Positions 1 to 13,200 of a stretch of DNA of 64,000 bases are shown here, one piece after another. Under the pieces are notes generated by a model, which worked only from the letters and a program-made list of their open reading frames with translations, made no database searches and had not been told where the DNA came from. Position numbers and translations under genes: made by a program. Position 1 is the first letter of the stretch. Each line of letters begins with the position of its first letter. Source of the stretch: Antedon bifida. Lineage: Eukaryota; Echinodermata; Crinoidea; Comatulida; Antedonidae. The stretch is taken from NCBI GenBank assembly GCA_963402885.1, contig OY727093.1:4650001-4714000 (forward strand), written 5' to 3'.

Positions 1-401
1 ACACAATATTGTATTATATTTATAACACAATTATACTATTTTTAGTAGATTTCATCAGACAATTTACCAAGCATTTGTTATTCTTTTTTACCACTTTTCA
101 TATCTACAATAAACACTATACGTAAAACGCTATTAATCATCTAAGACACTGTGAAACAGGTTAGTGAGTAGGTTTAGTTTTACAAATATCAAAAGCATTT
201 CAGTAATGGTAACCGATCGAAATCGTCCAGGCCAGAATGTCCTTCTAAAACTTTTTACCCGAGTCATTATCATTCTGAGAACCATCGTCTACACTTCCTA
301 GAGAGGGAGCGAGTAGTAATGTAGTATATTACCATTATTCTTGTAATACTGAACATACTTTGTCAAAAAAACGTTTATTGATAAATTGCTACTACCTAAT
401 T

Positions 402-557
402 CTAGAAAACTCAGATCTAGAAAACTCAGATCTCATCTCCGGAGATCTTAGAAAACTCAGATCTTGATATCTGAGTTTTCTGGATCTAGAAAACCCAGAT
501 AACTGAGTTTTCTAGATCTAGAAAACTCAGATATATCTGAGATCTGAGTTTTCTAGA
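402..557. repeat. Fold-back cluster of a 16-bp word in both orientations
   Basis: The word CTAGAAAACTCAGATCT and close variants occur about four times forward (near 402, 419, 451, 518) and about three times inverted (near 470, 502, 540) within 156 bp. The cluster can therefore fold into several alternative hairpins. No coding potential is seen. It may be the core of a fold-back element or a recombination product. Confidence 0.75.
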
Positions 558-964
558 CACCCTAAAATCTTACGCTTTCACATGCTAGTCTGGTGTAATG
601 TAATGGCTGTGTGAAGCTCATTAGATGCTTAGATAATGGTATTAATTAGTGCCATTCCTATAAGCATTAGCAGAATATCTGATTTTTAATCAGATACGGA
701 AACACTTTCACACGATCTTTTACCATGATAACAATTTGTTATAATGTTACATTTTCTAAGATTTTTTCTTTGTGTGAATCAAGAATTAAGTTTGTATTTG
801 TAAATATAAAATTGGTGGTAGTTCTTACTCAGCTTGCATACGATTTTTTACTGGCATCAATCCTAACAAATAAAGTTTTGGTTAACAGGTCCAATTTGTG
901 TGGGTTTATATCTACAATATTAACACGCTTTGAAATGCAATGGTTTATTGAAACAGTTATTCTT

Positions 965-997
965 GTATAATACCATATGGTACATATGGTATTATAC
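965..997. repeat. Perfect short palindrome
   Basis: Arms of 15 bp (GTATAATACCATATG and its reverse complement) are separated by 3 bp. No function can be assigned. Confidence 0.8.
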
Positions 998-1079
998 CTT
1001 CTTTATGCTTTATTAACACTAGCACCTAGCTATTTTTTTTTTTGGTTTCTTTCAACAATAACTTTTTCTCTTCTGTGCT

Positions 1080-1230
1080 AGTCAATTAAATTTGATAGAG
1101 CGCACCTCGCTTATTTGAACCCCAATCTTCCCATACTTTAATATTTTCTTGTTTAATCAATTAACGTATTGCATGTGTTGTTTGTTGTGCGGATAACTAA
1201 CTAGTCAAAGTGACGAGTTCAAATTTAGTT
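1080..1230. mobile_element. Remnant of the hairpin-ended element found at 19546-21296
   Basis: It shares with the right end of the 19.5-21.3 kb element the word TGCGGATAAC, the short hairpin around GTCAAAGTGACGAGTT, and an upstream phrase beginning near ATAGAGCGCA. Only the 3' part is present. Confidence 0.5.
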
Positions 1231-1298
1231 TTTCTTACTTTTGCCAAGGAAAATCATTTTTGCAGTGTGTAACCCTTGTAATGAAATGTTTTTAATAG

Positions 1299-4200
1299 TG
1301 CAAGAAGGCGAAATCGAAGAGAGAAGAATTAGAAAAATGCATCAAAGTTCTAAAGAAAAAAACAACTACACATTATCAAGATAAAGAAAAAGTTCGTAAT
1401 ACAGTATTAAAAAATGCTGATGTTGTGTTCTGCACATTGAATGCCAGTGGATGTTCGGATCTACACTTCCTTGCAAAGCAGAAAGGACATTTCAAATGTG
1501 TGATTGTCGACGAGGTTAGTCCAGTTCTACCATTTTCACACGCTTTCATTTGATTCAGTGTTAGTCAACTCTTACATTATGTGATATTTTTATATACAGA
1601 CGCAAGTGTTTAGCAAAACTGCATCTCTGACAAATTAGATCATTTTAAGTGCCCTTTTTAATCTAGAGACCAGTAGTGGAGGTAATGGTCTATCCTAGCT
1701 AACGATTTTTCCCCTTTTGTGGAAAGAAGACTTCTTATGGCTATGGCCTTGGATGGTTAACTCTCTTTTCTTATTCTTTCCATATTCATTTACCAGGCTT
1801 GTCAGTGCACTGAGCCAGATACTCTAATACCACTGAGGTTTAAAAGTAGTAAGCTGGTACTTGTTGGTGATCCACTGCAGCTTCCAGCTACGGTGGTATC
1901 AAAGGTAGATATCTGTTTAGCTCTGTCTACACTATCAAACTAATTTGACAAAAAAAGTGTGATGTGCCCAAATATGGTAGTGATATGCCCAAATTAGGTA
2001 GTGATATGACATCATCATGTCCATACTGAGCTTTAGATAACCAAAAAAGGAAGAAACCCAGACTATACCGCTCTGTTCTCCAGTACTTTGAAGCTCCCAT
2101 GAGAGCTCGCTGGAACAGTATTCACAGGAGGTCAAGAGAAAAAGGCATCTGTTTATCCTATCCTACCAAATTAAGATGAAAAAAGATGTTGCTTAAAGGC
2201 CCATTTACACTAGGACGATAACGATCGACGATAAATATGCATTTTTCATACATAAAACAAAGGAAATCTAAAATGTTTTCCTCCTAGAACTATAGGATTA
2301 TCATCTATGCTGCCTTTGATGAAAACTATTTTCACACGTTCAATCAAATGACGTCATGATCAGTATAGAGCATAAAACGATGTTATTGTTTTTATTGATC
2401 CTGACGTCATTTGATTGGATTTAAAAAAATATTATTATTATCAATGACAGCATAAATGATTATCCTATAGTTCTAAAATGAAAACTTTTCCAATTTATTT
2501 TATTTCATGCAAGAAAAATGTATGTTTATCTATTTATCATTCATCATTATCGTCCTAGTGTAAATGGGCCTTTAGACTTTTGTTACTTATTAATTGTAGA
2601 CCCAATAAAACTTTCAATGTAATTTCAACAATTATTAGTTTTAAGATAGGCCTATATGAGAATCATCATATTAATTATTATAGCTAGAATAAACTACAGT
2701 ATATTAGCAGGCACATGGTATGCTAGAGAGCATTATTTTTGTTCCCAACATGTTAAAGCAGTGAGTGTTTAAACAACAGGGCTATCAACCCTTAAATAAT
2801 CAAATCAGCATGCATTTGCACTGAACCTGGACAAACAGCATTCACAGCTACCAACTTTATTTTGTTGACAGAAAGCGACACAATTGGGTTTTCATCGCTC
2901 CCTATTTGAACGTATATACATGTATTATAGAAGCCAAGGGACGGAAGCAAACCATGTGTACATGTTGAACACCCAGTATCGAATGCACCCTGAAATATGC
3001 AGGTTTCCATCACAGCATTTTTACAATAGCAGACTAGAAACTCATAGGTACATTGTTTTTTTTATTCTGAATACTCACTCTGTGTTAAATGTTGTTTTCT
3101 GTCATACACCCACTGCTAACTTTGTTTCCCACTTGGACGCAACACAAGAATGTAGGCCCACCATAAATAATTTAACCAATCATGATGGGATGTGTCATCC
3201 AAACTGTCGCTTGTGATTGGTCAACTCACATCTACGAGCGCTCACTATCGAATTTCTATTAATCAGATATGATCAAGAAAAGCCTTTCCCATTCAAACCT
3301 TACTTGGTGTTTGATGTCATCAATGGACGAGAGGAATGCAATGACAAGTAAATATTAATTGTTTTATTATTTGAAAACAATTTATTATGAAACACAAAAT
3401 TAAGATACCATTAATATACAAAAATATAATTTTTGTTCAATTTACATTATGTATATTTATTACAAAATGTTATATCGAATAATTCCTACCTGTAAACTAG
3501 ATTTACAAACACACTTAGAGTACCTAATCCAAATTTCCTCAGTTTCCAGTTAAGAATAAATACATTTTAGTATGATGATTGTATATAGTGCATGAAATAG
3601 AATCTGAATTTATTTTATTTTTGTAGAGATATTAGTAACAGAGCTGAATGTGATATGGTAAAGGAATTAATTTTATCTGTGGTCCATCTGGAGAAGATCA
3701 GGATAGGTATCGTAACACCATATAGAAAACAGAAAGAGTTACTTATGGATTGTGTTGAAAGGTAATTTAGGAAAAATTCTAACTTCATTTTAGCGCCAAA
3801 AATGGCACAACTACTAGTGATAAATGTAGATGATGAAAAACGGCTAAAAGTGAGATTTGAATTAGGTTCTTCTTGATATGCAGATGCATTAGATCACTTT
3901 TGATTTTTATTTTTTAAGATTTCACTGTGTCATGAGTTTTGCTACAGGCCCATAGACAAGAGTTTTTATCTGTCTATTTCTGTCTACACTTTCAAACTTG
4001 ACAATGTGATATGTGACAAATAAATGTGATGAGGTCATATCACTACCATCTTTAAACATATCACTACCATATAGGCACATCACACTTTTTTTTGATAGTG
4101 TAGACAGAGCTTTAAGTTTGATCTCCACTAGGATGCATCGCAATGTATGAGCAACATAAGTAATTTGACCACTCACAACACGATGAACCATCTGAACTAT

Positions 4201-7200
4201 CGATTGTGATTGGTCAATTTGTTGCATTGCATTTAAGTGAGATCCAAGCTTTATTAGACGAGACATTTTGTTGTGTATAGTGGAGCTGTAGCTTGGTGGT
4301 TAACTTTCCTTCCAATCACATGGTCTAGGGTTCAATCCTGACCTAGTGCCAGTGTTGTAACTCACGACTCTTTCAACTCTGCTCTCTAAGCCTCAAATGA
4401 GACTTGGTTCATAAGCACGATAAATTATAAAATAGGTTATCCATTCTGTTGGATGCGTATAAAAAAATAAAAAATGCACTATGGTGAACACCCTATTCGA
4501 AAGAGTATGTGACCATCTGCACTTTGGCTGCTATGGGTTTTTGTATAAAGCATACTAGTACACATCTTAACTGAAGACTATAAATATTTATTTACATTCA
4601 GGCTAAATATTGATAAAAATCAAGGTATTAAAGAGAAAATCATGATATCCACTGTGGATGGATTCCAAGGACAAGAGAAAGATATCATTATTCTGTCATG
4701 TGTACGTGCAAAAGGGCGAGGAAACAATATTGGGTATGCATTACATTAGAACCCCTATTAAAGGAACATTTTCAGGTCCAAAGTGTCTCTATTTAAATAG
4801 GAGTGTCCGATGAATAGTGTTCATTGACTAAATATTTACCATACCATTTACCATATTTATTTTTTGCTAAGTTAGATTTTATTTTTTGTGTCAACCTCTG
4901 TTTGCTAAAAATACAATGCAACTAAAATTGACATGATTACTAACTATTGAAATCCTTTAGGGCATAAACATTTTGACAACTATGCATTATAATATGATTA
5001 AATTCATTCATACTTTAAATGATTTTGTTCCACTTTTTATGCATTTTATATATTTATTTGAGTGTTAATGATCGTGTATTACTTGCTTGTGCTTTCCTTG
5101 TTTAAGCTTGTCACATAAATATTAATATTAGATTATATAATTTCACAGATTTGTTGCGAATCCTAACAGAATGAATGTAGCTCTTACAAGAGCAAAGTTG
5201 GCTCTCTACGTTGTAGGTCATCTGGAAACTCTTAAGGTATTCTAGACATTTTTATTCATCAACATACAGTATCTTCTGGAAATAATTCTTTGTTACTTAC
5301 TTATTTTTAATTTGTATTTCTTTCAGACAAACCCAGATTGGTGTGCATTAATAAACGATGCAAATGATCGAAAGCTTATTTTCAAAGTGCGTGATCGTGA
5401 TTACAGACGAGCAGCTAACTATTGTGAAAAAGAAAATAGAACAAGTAAACGAGGATCTGCAAGTTCTGACCAGTCACATGACAGTGACCACCATTCACAT
5501 GACAGTGACCACCGGTCACATGACAGTGACCAAGGAACAAGAGGACGGCATAGAATAAAGGGCAATCATTCTGGGCAAAATAGATCAAATAATAAATCAG
5601 TTACTCTGTCTGATCATCTTGGAGAATTGGAAGATGGAGAAATCAGATCACAAAGTAACAGTCCTCAATTAAATGAAGATTCTGAGCCATCTACCAGTAG
5701 CCACCATTTTAAGAGGACCAAACAAGCCATTATGGCTAAATATCCAGGCGGGCCTCTCATTAGGCACATGGACGGGTTACCTTATGAGCAATGGCATGCC
5801 AGAAAAACTAAAAGCAACCAACCTAAAAACTCCAGCAATGGACATAAACAGTTAAAAAGAAAAAGGAATCGTGATGAAGATCTCGGAAATAAAAGTAAAG
5901 GCGAAGAAAGAGATTCTAATAAAATGAAAGAACACAGAGGAATTACAGCTCACACAAGTTTTGATTCTTCTGTTAATAGGCAACAGGTACATCTAGGCCA
6001 TAAAAGACACAAGAGCAATAATATTACAACATTTGAACGTAGGAGACACAGAAGTGATTCCATAACAATTAAACCAGTGGAAAAACGAAAAAGACACAGA
6101 AGTGGAGAACTACATACATCTACATGTAAGATGCATGGTGACCAAGGTCAACAGAATTCTACTGCCTCTGCTGTTAGAGCTTCCACACCAAAGTTACAGC
6201 CACTGCAAAAAGGAAGAATTAGAATAGCACACACAGCCAGGAGTGAGCTACCAAAGTCCGGACAGACTTCTTCAAACTCTGATGGCCAATCAAAGTCAAG
6301 TACATTGCAATTAGGTAACGATGAGGTAAGAAAAACTACAGTAGGTTATCTTAAGGACAGGAATGATGTAAGATCTACACTAAGAGAAGGCTCTAAATCT
6401 AAGACAGAAATGAAAACTACTGTGCAGAGAAATTTGGCATCAAAAAGTAGAAATAAGACAGGAACACAGGGCAATTCTTCTCTTGCGTCTTCATTGGCTT
6501 ATAGTTCAAACAGTTCTTCAGTATTTTCGCTGGAGAGTAATAGTCTCCACCATGGACAAGACAGTAATGCACCACAAATTACTGCAGACTCTGCAGCTGG
6601 AAGCACCCAAGCCAATAGAACTACACATGGCACTGAGCTAAGTACACATGGCACCGAGCCAAGTACATATGGCACCAAGCCAAGTGCATGTGGCACTGAG
6701 CCAAGTACACATGGCACCGAGCCAAGTGCATATAGTGCTGAGCCAAGTGCACATACCAGAGACAATTTGTATAGTCCATTCAGTATGGAAGGATCATTTC
6801 CTGAAAGTAATGACAATAATGATTATGTAGGTTGTACAGATGAAAAACAAGAAAATTATGAATTTGAAAATTTGTATAGCTCAATGAGTCCGTAAGAGGA
6901 AAAAACAATATAAATACAAAAAAATTGAAATTACAATTATTTAAAATTCAGTGCAATTTTAATATTGTCCAGGGGCGGATTGCAATATAAAGACTTTGTC
7001 TTAGGCTTAGATCTAAGCCTAAGACCCCTCGCGAAAGTCTTAGCTAAGCCTCTCAGCAAAGTCGATTGCAATATCGCGGTCTAAGCTAAGCCCGATAGAA
7101 AACCTTAGTTACCACCGTTGAGGGCATAATTTGTGTGTACAAAAATAATAAAAGCTATCGTAAATAGATAAACGCCCTCAAGCTATAGACAAAATAACAC

Positions 7201-10200
7201 GTGGGTAAAACTCGCGCGAGAGAAAGTGCTATCAATCATTAAATGACTTTTCTAACAACCAATAACAACACGCCATTTACTACAAAAAAGCGATGATTTA
7301 TGAATATTTATGAGACCCCGCAACCGTGTACGTTACACGTGTGGATTTTAATAAGGAGGTGTGTGTGTAAACGAAATATTAGAACAAAATCGAAACACAT
7401 TTTTATACCACTGACGGCTGAATATTAATTACATATAGGCCTAATTAGTAAGTTTTATATTGTTTATTACTACTACTTTACTCTATGCCTAGGCTCCTCT
7501 AGTCTATCTAGGCCTAGCTTAGCTAGTAGTATTATTAGTAGTACTGCATATAATACAGCCCGTGGCCTAGCTAGGCGGGCCTAATGAATTAGTGTAACCT
7601 AACCTTTCATTCAAGATTAAATTCCACTTATTTATTTATGCATGTGTAGCCGGCAAATGTACTATCTAGCCTGTAGAGTATATAGACCTATAATAATAGA
7701 CTGGCCAATTAATAATATTTCACATTATATTATATTATATATACTGTAATATACGATAGTAGTATACCTATACTATATAATATTTATTATTATTTATAAT
7801 AATATATGCTTTCCTTTTAATTTTAGACAAATGTGTATGAGGCCTACTTCAACAAGTTCAACAGTCAGAGAATAGATAAAGATGGAAAACAACGAATTTA
7901 ATATACTACTAGGCCTGTTTCACTTTTGTTGAAGGCCAAGCAAGGGCAAGGCTCAGCTAGTAGTATGATTTTTTACATACATCTGGATTATACTATTTCA
8001 TCATGAACTTTGTGTGTAATTTTTTGCAGCAATTTACAACGATGATATTGCCAAAATGCTGTACGAAACAAACATTGACTGAGAATCAAAATAATATTAC
8101 TGCATGGCTGTGTACTAAATTGTACTACTGTAATAATATTATAGTACTAGTAGTAGTAGGCCTAGTAGTAGTAGGGCCTAGATAGTAGCAAGTAATTACA
8201 GATTCATCATCAGCCTATGTTGACACTACACTACTAGGCCTAGCCTACAGAGTACTACAAAACATGGATATATATTTAATGGAATGGCAAAGCTAAGCAG
8301 TAAATAAAAGAATTAAGGTATTTCTATTGGTGTTTACAAATAATTAACAATCTCTAATATATTATATATAAATTACAATTTATATATAAATACTGTATTT
8401 AATGAGTAATTCATTAAATTTCTATTGGTGTTTACAAATAATTAACAATCTCTAATATATTATATATAAATTACAATTTATATATAATTTATATGTATTT
8501 AATGAATAATTCATTAAATTTCTATGGGTGTTTACAAATAATTTAACAATCTCTAATATATTATATATAAATTACAATTATATATAAATACTGTATTTAA
8601 TGAGTAATTCATTAAATTTCTATTGGTGTTTACAAATAATTAACAATCTCTAATATATTATATATAAATTACAATTTATATATAAATACTGTATTTAATG
8701 AGTAATTCATTAAATTTCTATTGGTGTTTACAAATAATTAACAAATCTTTAATATATTATATATAAATTACAATTTATATACAATTTAAATATACTGTAT
8801 TTAATATATTAATACCTGTATTATGTACAATGATGATGCTGTTATGACAGCGCCACAATTATTTTAATTAAAAATTGAATCTAATAAACCTTTAACATTT
8901 ATACAGTATAAACATTTTTTTGCAAATTTAATTAGCAATTGCATTTGCAACCATCTGCCTGATTGCACGTCCATTGTTGTCTTCAATTTGTTCATTGCGC
9001 TGCCCTGCATCCCCTATATCAATATCCTCTTCATTTTCAATTTCTGGTAAACCCAAATTACGAGCCATATTATGAAGGACCATTGTTGCTGCTACCACAG
9101 CGCAGGTTCTGTGAGGCTGCATACGGTTTTCTTCGTGCATGCACCGAAACCGCCTTTTCCATGCACCTATTGTCCTCTCGACAATACTTCTTGTTATGGA
9201 ATGTACATTGTTATACCTTCGTTCTTCCCGAGTAATTGGATTTATAAAGGGTGTCAACAGAAATGGTCGTAAAGCATACCCAGAATCCCCCAACAAATAT
9301 CCTTCTGGCATTTCACCATTTTCAAAGGCTACGCCAATACCACTCTCTCTAAAAATTCTGGAATCGTGCGTTGAACCGGGCCAACGCACTACACAATTTG
9401 TGAATCGCATGTTTGCGTCACATACGACTTGGATGTTCAGGCTATGATATCCTTTTCTGTTAACATAAACAAATTCGTCAACTGTTGGAGCTTGTATCCG
9501 GACATGAGTGCCATCAACCGCTCCAATGACATTTGGGAAACCAGATATGTCGTGAAATTTAATTTTTGTTTCCCTAATGCTTGCTGCATCCATCGGGAAA
9601 AACACATACTCATTCATATGTCTCTGTAAGGCCAGTGAAACTTGCCTTACAATTCGGCAAGCTGTTGATTCATGAATTCCTACAAACAAAGGAATACAAC
9701 ATATTATTATAATCTTGAATTAACCTAAAGTATTAAATAACAATTGATAATAGAGAATATGTATAAATTTAATTTTATAAATTTATAAGAAAAATGTAAC
9801 CTAATTTATATATTAAAATTATAGATATTTTTACCATAATTTTATTTTTATTAAAAACTAAACTAAAAGATAAAAAAAAAAAAAACAAGCAGCCTATTTA
9901 CTAGTACAAGCTTACTAATTGGCTTGTTGACTCCGCTCACTCACCATACCGCCGCCGTGCAGCTGGTGAATATTTTTAAATGGGTAAAGGTGCGAGAGAG
10001 TAAACTAGCGCCGGCGCGATAGTCATAGTCTAGGCCTAGGCCTAAATAATTATAATTTATTTTACTTAATTAGACTAAGTATTTACTAATTTTATACCTT
10101 CATTATTATCACTAAAAACTAAACAATATTATTATTGTAGTTGTGCTAATTATTAATATTAATACTTACCAGAAAGATCGCCGGAAATGTTATGCATTGA

Positions 10201-13200
10201 CCCACTTGCATAAAATCTAAGTGCTGTGCACACTTGGAGGACCGGTGGGACTGCATTATTCCTATTCGTTACATTCAAATCAATTGCTAGATTATCGCTA
10301 AGCGTCATTATACTTTGCCGGTTGAACCGAAATTTTCTATATAATTCGTTGTCATCATATTTATCAAGCGGATGCAATCTATCGCGAAAAATACGACCTA
10401 TTCTCTCGCGATAGCCTTGCACCGCGATGAAGTTCGCCATTTTTTTTGTCTTCGCGACGAATTCTAAGCCTGCTACGAGGAGGCTTAGAATCTAAGACCG
10501 CGAAACGTCCTCTCGTAGGCTTAGACTTTATATTGCAAGAGGCTTTATTCTAAGACCTCCATTGAGGGCGGTATAAAGCCTAGGCTTAAGTCTAAGACCG
10601 CGGTTAAGACCTTTATTGCAATCCGCCCCAGGAGGACAGAAAGGGACCTTTTAGGCGAAAGAGAGGAAATGGGGAAAGGTAGAATGGAGGAAGTTGAAGG
10701 TCATGGAATCAGAGATATTACCAAAAAATATCATGTTAGAAAAAGTGAAGGAGCACTAGAATATATTCTTTGTAACATATTCTGTAACATTCTTTATGGA
10801 ATTGAATTTTATACAACTCATCTACCATATGATACTTTTACAGGATAATTGTGACCATTATGAAAACAGAAGAGATTCAAATCCAATTTTTATTCTACTC
10901 CATTACCTGTACCTTGTTAGCATTTCAGCCATTTTTCTCTTCTGGTCACAAGTTGGCCATCTTACCTTATTTATGACCATTATAAGTCATTCATAGTTCA
11001 TTATTCAATATTGTGCTGTAGGTATCCCGTCTCTCCTTGCAATATCAATCAATCAATCAAAGTAACATTTATTTCTCTTCTTCTCTTTCATAGAATATAA
11101 AAATTAACAGTAAATATGATTAAAATAAAAGGGACAACATTCCAAAAAATTTCTGCTTTTTGCTCTCTCTATCAGCTTTCTTTCTTTCCATCTCTTATTT
11201 ACATAATACATTCTACAGTTCAGAAGTTGTTGATCTCTTGTGACGCAATCATGCCTACTGCTACAAAACTAGCAGTTTCGTGATTGGCACCCAAATCATT
11301 CATCATAACAGTAACCTAGCCTAGCACTTTCTAGCCTGAATGACTTACTTAAAACCTACTAATTGCTGCCTGTATATTTCCGGTAACATCAATATTAATG
11401 ACTTCATGAGCTTTGCTACTTCTGACATCGTTATAGTGGTTCAGGTTCTTATTGTTTGGGTATGTTGCTTCGTCAATACCACAATAATAAAACTATACAC
11501 AAAGATGTGCTATAACTAACTTTAATAACAACTCAAGTCAAACGAACAATATGGCGGTCTACGCACGTTGTCTCTCCTTTTCTCCCACTCCCTACGTCAT
11601 ACGTATGGGCGGCCTTAAGGGCCTCACACCTCCCCTTAGATCCAAAGTGCTTATGGCCATTTTGGATCTTCAATCAATCTTGTAGGGGCCTTAATGGTGC
11701 TGCGCATATGCCTATGCCCTTTGGGCGGGTCCACTGGTACAAAGCCAATGGATTGCGGCGTACGTTTACGTATAAAGCGTCGGTTTCTAACTAACACCCT
11801 TCCCCTCGATGTTTTGATGAAGTATCTCCTGTTTGGTTTTATATCAATTATTGTTCCGTAAATGTTAAACAGTTTATCTAAATGATTATATACTGCAACA
11901 TGGTTATGAAGCTTTAAATCTGACAGTTCTTTGGTGTGAAGATCAAAGTATTGTTTCTCTTTCACCTTCCCCTTTTCCAAGATGATTTGGGCTTCCTTAA
12001 TATCTTTCTGGAAGTCGGCATTAAAGGCGCGATGGTGCGTTGGTAGTGTATCCTGAATAGGTCGTCCAAATAACTTTATAGCAGGAGATAATCCATCTTT
12101 CCTACATGGAATATTTCTGTAGTGCAAGAGCGCTTTTGCTAACTGTTCTTTGTCTGGTAATGTATGATTTGAAGATGATGAGCGGATAAGCTTTTTCATG
12201 GATTTGACTGTAGCTTCAGCTTTCCCATTAGATTGTTGGTGATAAGGTGAGCTGTATTTTATGGTGAACTGCCAGTTATTAGCGAACTGTTTAAAACCAC
12301 TGGAGGTGAATTGTGGTCCTCCGTCGCACCAAAATACTTCAGGTACACCAACATTACAGAATAGGTCCCTTAGCTTTTCAGTCGTAGCTGCTGTAGTAGT
12401 ATTCTTACCCATATCTTCAATAATTGGCCAGTCAGTTAGGCAATCAACCACGATCAGATAATTTCTACCATTCACAAAGGCAAAATCTGCTGCAAGTTGC
12501 TGGAAGGGTCTGGTTGGTTGGGGTTTCTGAATCAGTGGTTCTCTGGGATTGACAGGTAAGTTATCCTGACAAAACTTACAGTTTGAAGTCATGTTCTCGA
12601 TATCTCGATCAATGTTCGGCCAATATAAAATCATACGGGCCCTGTCTTGAGCTCGTCGAATTCCAGGATGTGCATGATGAAGCTTGTCTAACATGATTGG
12701 TCGAAGGGCCTCTGGAACAAATAGTCTGCATCCATATACAAGAAGGTCTTGTTCAACTGACAATTCAGCTCGAATACACCAGTATTTCTTTAGATTATCA
12801 GGCATACTCGTCTTCGTTGCTGGGAAGCCATCTGTAGATACCATTTGTTTCAGTGTCTGATATTCATTGTCGTCATTTGCGGCCTTCAATATTTCGAGCA
12901 ATCTGGCATTATCAGCGTCCACACTGTCCGTGGCTGCTCGAATGGCAGCCAATGTAGGTATTGGACTAGATTCTTGACCGTTGAATGCTAATTGTTCAGC
13001 TAATTCATCTGTACTCGAAGGATTCGCATGTGGGTAACGTGACAGTGCGTCTGCTGCGTAGTTATCTTTGCCTTTAACCCACTGTGCAGTGAAGTTGTAT
13101 CGAGACATTCTAGTCTTAAGTCGTTGTAATCTGACGTTGACGATTTCATCTAATCTATGAGTGTTCAATATAGGAATAAGCGGATGATGATCAGTGACTA

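Larger units (their letters stand above)
1..1298. other. Intron or upstream sequence of the senataxin-like gene
   Basis: No exon can be assigned with confidence. The Walker A exon expected upstream of the first recognised helicase exon is not visible here, so it must lie before the window. About 205-322 stays open in two frames after an AG that could be an acceptor, but neither translation is recognisable. The stretch also holds an inverted-repeat cluster (402-557), a short perfect palindrome (965-997) and a repeat remnant (about 1080-1230), listed separately. Confidence 0.5.
6973..10628 (-). mobile_element. Complete PIF/Harbinger DNA transposon with CAG target duplication
   Basis: The ends read inward as GGGCGGATTGCAATA on both sides and are flanked by identical CAG trinucleotides (6970-6972, 10629-10631), the 3-bp target duplication expected of the superfamily. 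Both subterminal regions are crowded with CTAAG/CTTAG words, probable transposase-binding motifs. An intact spliced transposase lies on the minus strand. The accessory Myb/SANT-like protein usual for the family was not found; the left 1.9 kb (6973-8900) has no convincing open frame and contains a tandem repeat. The element sits exactly on a splice acceptor of the host helicase gene. Confidence 0.9.

Noticed and set aside
4278-4350. Possible tRNA gene
   Set aside because: A and B boxes are present but no cloverleaf forms and the unit recurs with a non-tRNA body: a SINE.
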